From contig CAZTBP010000002.1 in NCBI GenBank assembly GCA_964612145.1, positions 172,004 through 236,003 on the forward strand: a DNA stretch of 64,000 bases, written 5' to 3'. This document shows positions 59,795-64,000 of this stretch, piece by piece. The DNA is from JAGNLV01 sp964612145 (GTDB lineage: Bacteria; Zixibacteria; MSB-5A5; GN15; FEB-12). The notes below the pieces were generated by a model, which worked only from the letters and a program-made list of their open reading frames with translations, did no database searches and was not told the origin of the DNA. Position 1 is the stretch's first letter. Each line of letters opens with the position of its first letter. The translations under genes were made by a program, and so were the position numbers.

Positions 59795-60862
59795 CTAATA
59801 CTCCTTAAGCTCCTCAAGCCCTTCAAGAAACCGGACTCCGGCCGCCGCCAGCGCCTCCATCTCGAACTCCCCCGGAACTATCCTGAATTCTCCAATAAAC
59901 CCTGCATACTCACGGATCTTCTCACAGAGCCGTTTCGAGTTGGCCATGCCGCCGGTCAGGATCACGGCGTCATGCTTCCCTCTCAATGCCACCGCCGCAA
60001 TCCCGATTTCCTTGGCGATCTGATACGCCATCGCATCAAAATACAATTCCGCATCCCTGTCTCGGGAATCTATCATCTTTTCCACTTCCCGAAGGTCCGA
60101 CTGACCGACATACGCCACCAGCCCGGAGCCCTTCGAGAGCTTGTCAACCAGCTCTTTCTCGGTATACTCTCCGGAGAAACACAATTTCACCAGACCGCCG
60201 ATCGGCAGCGCTCCGGCTCGATCCGGCGAGAACGGTCCCATCCCCAACAACCCGTCGTTGACATCAACAATCTTCCCGCCCTGCAGCGCCGCCACCGAAA
60301 TCCCGCCCCCCATGTGGCACGTCACGAAATTCACCGACTCCAGGCTCTTCCCCATCTTTTCCGCCTCGCGCCGACTCACCTCTTTGATATTAAGCGCATG
60401 CGCCCGGCATTTGCGAGGTATCTCCGGTACCCCCGACACCCGCGCAATATCGGTGAAATTGTCGACTGTAATCGGGTCCGATATCAGCGAGGGCACCCCG
60501 TACCGCTCGCCCAAATGATGTGCGATAATACTGCCAAGATTGGACGCGTGGTTGGAATAACGGGCCGTCTTAACATCATCGAGCAGCTGCGGCGTGATCT
60601 TGTAGGATCCCCCCTCCAGCGGCCGAAGCGGCGCCCCGCGCCCCACGACCACCTCGATTTCACCCTCGTCCAGATTCAGCGATTCGATCCACGGGTCGAT
60701 ACTGCTCATCCGAAAATCAAACTGATCCGCGACGTTGTCAAAAGAACGAAGCTGCTCAGGATCGTGGCGAATTGCCTCCTCCGCAACCCGCTCGGGTCCA
60801 TCAAACAAAGCCACCTTGGTGGAAGTGGACCCCGGATTTATAATCAGCATCTTCTCAGCCAA
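59795..60862 (-). CDS. buk: Butyrate kinase family acyl kinase
   Basis: 355 residues, ASKHA fold. INPGSTSTKVALF is the phosphate-1 motif; HMGGGISVAALQGGKIVDVN and ILTGGMANSKRLC are conserved in butyrate and branched-chain carboxylic acid kinases. It makes ATP from an acyl phosphate. 19 bp behind iorB, so the acyl-CoA is likely supplied by the 2-oxoacid oxidoreductase. Confidence 0.94.
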   Translation of the reverse strand: MAEKMLIINPGSTSTKVALFDGPERVAEEAIRHDPEQLRSFDNVADQFDFRMSSIDPWIESLNLDEGEIEVVVGRGAPLRPLEGGSYKITPQLLDDVKTARYSNHASNLGSIIAHHLGERYGVPSLISDPITVDNFTDIARVSGVPEIPRKCRAHALNIKEVSRREAEKMGKSLESVNFVTCHMGGGISVAALQGGKIVDVNDGLLGMGPFSPDRAGALPIGGLVKLCFSGEYTEKELVDKLSKGSGLVAYVGQSDLREVEKMIDSRDRDAELYFDAMAYQIAKEIGIAAVALRGKHDAVILTGGMANSKRLCEKIREYAGFIGEFRIVPGEFEMEALAAAGVRFLEGLEELKEY

Positions 60863-60881
60863 AGCGCCTCCCCTTCTTCAG

Positions 60882-61484
60882 CTACGCCTCGACCGCCGCC
60901 AGCTTAATCTGCCGCCCTCGGCTAAACGCCCTGAGATTGACCTCAACAAAGCGCTCCTTGACACGGGCTCTGATAGCCTCCTCCCACAAATCATGATCAA
61001 AGGGCAGGTAATTCGACAGCACCCCCAGCAGGATCGTATTAACCAGGCGCGGATTACCCAGTTCACCGGCGATTTTGTCGGCCGGCACGCCAATCACACG
61101 ATCTACCTGCTTCTTCATCTCACCAATCGCATCCTTCGGATAATCAAACTCCTTCGATGACGTCACAATCGCCGGGATCAGCCTCGTCTGCGAGACAATC
61201 GCCACACCATCCTTCTTCAACCAGTCCAGCGCCCGAAGTCCCTCGGCCTGCTCAAACGACACTAAAACATCCGCCTGCCCATGACCGATAGTCGGTGAAT
61301 ACACTTTCGGAGCAATCTTCACGTGCGACGACACCACGCCGCCGCGCTGAGACATCCCGTGGACCTCCGACTTCTTGACATCAAGACCCGCCTGAATCGC
61401 TACCTCGGAGATAATTTCACTCGCCAACAGAACCCCCTGGCCGCCGACACCCACAATGAGTATTCCAAAGTCGTTGTCGTTCAC
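60882..61484 (-). CDS. iorB: Indolepyruvate ferredoxin oxidoreductase, beta subunit
   Basis: 200 residues. ILIVGVGGQGVLLASEII, KKSEVHGMSQRGG and LGNPRLVNTILLG are typical of the gamma/beta domain of 2-oxoacid:ferredoxin oxidoreductases. It pairs with IorA, 2 bp upstream. The complex decarboxylates aryl pyruvates (from Trp, Phe, Tyr) to aryl-acetyl-CoA with reduction of ferredoxin. Confidence 0.94.
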   Translation of the reverse strand: MNDNDFGILIVGVGGQGVLLASEIISEVAIQAGLDVKKSEVHGMSQRGGVVSSHVKIAPKVYSPTIGHGQADVLVSFEQAEGLRALDWLKKDGVAIVSQTRLIPAIVTSSKEFDYPKDAIGEMKKQVDRVIGVPADKIAGELGNPRLVNTILLGVLSNYLPFDHDLWEEAIRARVKERFVEVNLRAFSRGRQIKLAAVEA

Positions 61485-61486
61485 AA

Positions 61487-63289
61487 TTACACCTCCTGCT
61501 TCTGGTGCTGACTTTGCAGGACAATGGCCTCAACCGCACACACCTGCGCGCAGAGCGTACAGCCGGTACAGAGCGTCGTATCAATCACCGCCTTCGGTTT
61601 CCCCTTCTTATTCGTCTCATCCGAGGCCGAAATCGCCGGGCATGACAGCTTGAAACAAACCCCGCAGGCGTTGCAGGTCTCGAGATCCACCACATACGGC
61701 TCATCCATGATCCGCTTCGGCATCAGCACACACGGCCGCGAGGTCTGAATCACCGATGGTCCCTCCTTCTCCATTTCCTCTTTGACCACCGACTGCACGG
61801 CATCATAATCATACGCGTCAACCTGGCGGAAATTCTTCACCCCGAGCGCCTTCACCAGAGCCGCGATATCAATCTCGTGCGCCGGTTCACCCATCAGCGT
61901 GTGACCCGTTCCCGGATGCATCTGCCCCCCCGTCATCGCAGTCGCCCGGTTGTCGAGAATAATAACCGTCACGTTGCTGTGGTTGTAGACCGCATCCATC
62001 AGCCCGGTCACCCCGGAGTGCAGGAACGTCGAGTCACCGATGACCGCCACCACACCTTTCTCATATCCCTGTACCTTCTCCATCCCGATCGCATTGCCGA
62101 TCGAGGCCCCCATACAAATGCACGTATCCAGTGCATTGAGCGGCTTGAGCGTACCCAGTGTGTAACACCCGATATCCCCGGTCACCGCCACACCAAGTTT
62201 ACGCAGCGCCATAAACGCTCCCCGGTGCGGACACCCCGGACACAACACCGGCGGACGCGGAAACATGTCCTGCGCCGGAGGAATCTCCGCCGCCGCCGGT
62301 TCATCGATCACACCCGCCTTGAACAACCCCTCGGCCACCCGGTGCGGCGAAAGCTCACCCAAATGCCCGAAGTACTTCTTCCCTTCTATCCTGATACCGG
62401 CCGCCTTGATCTGCTCCTCGTAGAACGGCTCCAGTTCCTCGACAACTATCACCGTTTCATGACTCTCCACAAACTCCGCGATCTTCTTCATCGGCAACGG
62501 GAAACTCAACCCCAGCTTCAGGTAATCCGCATCCGGCATCACTTCCTTCGCGTACTGGTACGACACCCCGCCGGTAATAATGCCTACCCTGGAACCGTTG
62601 TCCTCGACAAAATTCAGCGGCGTCTCTTCACTGAAATTGCGCAGCTTCTCCAGCCGCTCGGCCACGACCACGTGACGCCCACGGGCGTTGGCGGGCACCA
62701 TCACATACTTGCCGGGGTCTTTTACAAACTTCGAATCCGGACCCTTGACCTGATCGCTGAGCTCAACCACGCTTTTCGAATGCGAAATCCGCGTCGTTAA
62801 CCGCAACAGCACCGGCGTGTCAAATATCTCGGACAACTCGCATCCCGTCAGCATCATATCCTTCGCTTCCTGCGAATCCGACGGCTCCAGCATCGGCACC
62901 TGCGCAAACTTCGCATAGAACCGGTTGTCCTGCTCGTTTTGCGATGAATGCATCTCCGGGTCATCTGCCGAAACTATCACAAAGCCGGCATTGACGCCCG
63001 TATACGCATGCGTCATAAACGGATCTGCCGCTACATTCAGGCCGACATGCTTCATCGCTACCAGCGTACGCGCACCACCCAGCGAGGCGCCGATCCCCAC
63101 CTCGTAGGCCACCTTCTCATTCGGCGACCACTGCGAATATATCGAGCGATATTTCGCCGCAAGTGTCTCGAGAATCTCTGTCGACGGCGTGCCGGGGTAG
63201 GCCGAAGCCAGACGAACACCCGCCTCGTAGGCTCCCCGCGCCACGGCTTCATTGCCCGACATGAGTTCTCTGATTGTTGGACTGCTCAT
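61487..63289 (-). CDS. iorA: Indolepyruvate ferredoxin oxidoreductase, alpha subunit
   Basis: 600 residues. The N-terminal pyrimidine-binding domain (GNEAVARGAYEAGVRLASAYPG), a TPP domain (GDIGCYTLG, GDSTFLHSGVTGL) and a C-terminal ferredoxin domain with CNACGVCFKLSCP and CTGCTLCAQVC, two 4Fe-4S motifs. The first motif is spaced as in other IorA proteins. First gene of the ior-buk-ptb operon. GAGGA lies about 11 nt before the ATG. Confidence 0.95.
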   Translation of the reverse strand: MSSPTIRELMSGNEAVARGAYEAGVRLASAYPGTPSTEILETLAAKYRSIYSQWSPNEKVAYEVGIGASLGGARTLVAMKHVGLNVAADPFMTHAYTGVNAGFVIVSADDPEMHSSQNEQDNRFYAKFAQVPMLEPSDSQEAKDMMLTGCELSEIFDTPVLLRLTTRISHSKSVVELSDQVKGPDSKFVKDPGKYVMVPANARGRHVVVAERLEKLRNFSEETPLNFVEDNGSRVGIITGGVSYQYAKEVMPDADYLKLGLSFPLPMKKIAEFVESHETVIVVEELEPFYEEQIKAAGIRIEGKKYFGHLGELSPHRVAEGLFKAGVIDEPAAAEIPPAQDMFPRPPVLCPGCPHRGAFMALRKLGVAVTGDIGCYTLGTLKPLNALDTCICMGASIGNAIGMEKVQGYEKGVVAVIGDSTFLHSGVTGLMDAVYNHSNVTVIILDNRATAMTGGQMHPGTGHTLMGEPAHEIDIAALVKALGVKNFRQVDAYDYDAVQSVVKEEMEKEGPSVIQTSRPCVLMPKRIMDEPYVVDLETCNACGVCFKLSCPAISASDETNKKGKPKAVIDTTLCTGCTLCAQVCAVEAIVLQSQHQKQEV

Positions 63290-63324
63290 ATTACTCTAAT
63301 CCTCATGTATATTCAGTAACTGCT

Positions 63325-63369
63325 GCGGGTCTGTACCCGCATATAATCCACCGGACAAATACAGTCCGG
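63325..63369. repeat. Two adjacent perfect stem-loops in the ior upstream region
   Basis: GCGGGT (63325-63330) pairs with ACCCGC (63335-63340), and CCGGAC (63351-63356) with GTCCGG (63364-63369). They lie between the CRP-type site and iorA, so they may be operators or leader hairpins. They are not followed by T runs. Confidence 0.5.
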
Positions 63370-63375
63370 TTCCTC

Positions 63376-63391
63376 TGTGAAAACTTTCACA
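63376..63391. promoter_or_regulatory. CRP-type binding site upstream of the ior operon
   Basis: TGTGAAAACTTTCACA is an exact match to the CRP-family consensus TGTGA-N6-TCACA. It is centred near -49.5 if the TTATAT at 63341-63346 (minus strand) is the -10. An activator of the CRP/FNR family is likely; the same core is found at 15214-15227. Confidence 0.55.
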
Positions 63392-63479
63392 TAATAACGG
63401 GTTTTCACCGGCGATGCAACCAGTTTTCCACCCGCCACCACGCACTAAAATCTACCGTAGCAAAAATACTATCTTCTTG

Positions 63480-63485
63480 TATAAT
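63480..63485 (+). promoter_or_regulatory. -10 element of the right-end secreted protein gene (probably leaderless)
   Basis: A perfect TATAAT ends 6 nt before ATG 63492, and no Shine-Dalgarno precedes the ATG. The -35 region (63457-63462, GTAGCA) is weak. Confidence 0.45.
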
Positions 63486-63491
63486 AAGTGT

Positions 63492-63923
63492 ATGGCATCT
63501 CTCATCCTGACACTGCTGATAGCCGGTCGCCTTCTTGTCGGCATCGAAATTATCGACCGGCCCGAACCCTCCGAATTTGCCGGCGACTACCTCGGCACCT
63601 CCCTATTCACACCGGCCGACACCTCCCGCCCGGCCGACACCGTTGCCATCTGGTTTACCGCCACCGATAGTACCTACATGTACGGCCCCGGCGACGCCTT
63701 CCCCACCCCCGAACCCGCCCCCCAATTTGCCTTCGGTCACGGCCCCTGCCAACGCACCGACAGCACCATCACATTCGACGGCGTCTATCCCAAAATCCTC
63801 CGCCCGGCGATCATTCTCCAGGGCGAGTTTTCCTGCGTACTCACCGGCGACACGCTGCGCATCGCCGCCGAACACGAAACACCGATCAAGGGCGAACACA
63901 ATATCCTCCTTTTGCGTCGATAA
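63492..63923 (+). CDS. Small secreted protein of unknown function
   Basis: 143 residues from ATG 63492; the longer frame to 63414 lacks a ribosome site and would start upstream of the -10 element. A short hydrophobic N-terminus (ASLILTLLIAGRLLVG) serves as signal or anchor. The rest is a Pro/Thr-rich domain with strands (DTVAIWFTATDSTYMYGPGD) and two cysteines. No family recognised. Divergent from iorA. Confidence 0.65.
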   Translation: MASLILTLLIAGRLLVGIEIIDRPEPSEFAGDYLGTSLFTPADTSRPADTVAIWFTATDSTYMYGPGDAFPTPEPAPQFAFGHGPCQRTDSTITFDGVYPKILRPAIILQGEFSCVLTGDTLRIAAEHETPIKGEHNILLLRR

Positions 63924-63946
63924 TCTAATCGATAATCTAATCGATA
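63919..63946 (+). repeat. Tandem 12-bp duplication at the stop codon
   Basis: GATAATCTAATC occurs twice in a row (63919-63930, 63931-63942), followed by GATA. The first copy contains the TAA stop of the preceding gene. Confidence 0.8.
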
Positions 63947-64000
63947 TGTTACCGCAAAGTGATACTGTCCTGTAGTAGCAATGTAGAAATGTCCTCTTGC

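Noticed and set aside
59735..60907. 390-codon plus-strand ORF opposite buk
   Set aside because: Antisense shadow of a clear butyrate kinase gene, Arg/His/Pro-rich, without ribosome site or family features.
61877..62800. 307-codon plus-strand ORF opposite iorA
   Set aside because: Antisense shadow of iorA with the same biased composition.
1..64000. CRISPR arrays, tRNA, rRNA, insertion sequences, integrase or phage genes
   Set aside because: None seen in any intergenic stretch or reading frame.

Overview
The window is 64 kb of moderately GC-rich bacterial chromosome, densely packed, with no insertion sequences, prophage, CRISPR arrays, tRNA or rRNA genes that I can see. The organism looks like a Gram-negative, respiring member of the FCB side of the tree, possibly candidate phylum Zixibacteria. 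Support for this is a secreted protein ending in two dockerin-like repeats, several outer-membrane barrels, MXAN_6640-type and YadA-head-type secreted proteins, and a full 14-subunit complex I in A-N order. The phylum call is inference only. Promoters read well as sigma-70 (TTGACx-N17-TAxxxT), and one clear sigma-54 promoter is present.

Region by region. 1-9784 (+): the end of an NtrY-like sensor kinase, its sigma-54 response regulator, a sigma-54 promoter, an Omp85-like barrel with a bactofilin-like N-terminus, a DUF4390-like secreted protein, a GAF-PAS histidine kinase and a Ser/Thr kinase with TPRs. 9762-13274: a 33-residue peptide gene that I read by eye, with its own consensus promoter, near-perfect Shine-Dalgarno and terminator. 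It lies directly downstream of a PqqD-M50-HlyD fusion protein, which shares a 77-bp divergent promoter region with a methyltransferase. I regard this as the most interesting part of the window. 13271-19790: a ClC channel, an FAD amine oxidoreductase, a secreted helical protein, a kinase-like protein lacking an ATPase domain, and purF. 19816-34581 (-): the nuoA-N operon with a small glutaredoxin inserted between nuoM and nuoN.

34725-50072 (-): a long co-directional run of overlapping genes starting at a mannose-1-phosphate guanylyltransferase promoter. It holds a SPOR lipoprotein, TsaC, a low-molecular-weight phosphatase, DUF3108, an unknown conserved protein, formiminotransferase-cyclodeaminase, an RNase AM-like PHP protein, a secreted protease, an ECF-type S component, a TonB-dependent-receptor-like barrel, an HD hydrolase, an Atg22-like MFS transporter, a second PHP protein and a Janus/PHPT1-like protein. 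50115-56434: a dockerin-bearing arylsulfotransferase-like protein, a YadA-head protein, a barrel and an M19 dipeptidase lipoprotein. 56557-57362 (-): a DUF134 regulator and NifX-like protein behind a promoter that overlaps a perfect 20-bp palindrome. 57436-63391 (-): an indolepyruvate oxidoreductase / butyrate kinase / two phosphotransacylase operon, suited to making ATP from 2-oxoacids, with a CRP-type site upstream; a small membrane protein gene lies downstream. 63492 to the end: a small secreted protein with a probably leaderless mRNA.

All assignments come from reading motifs by eye; no database searches were run.
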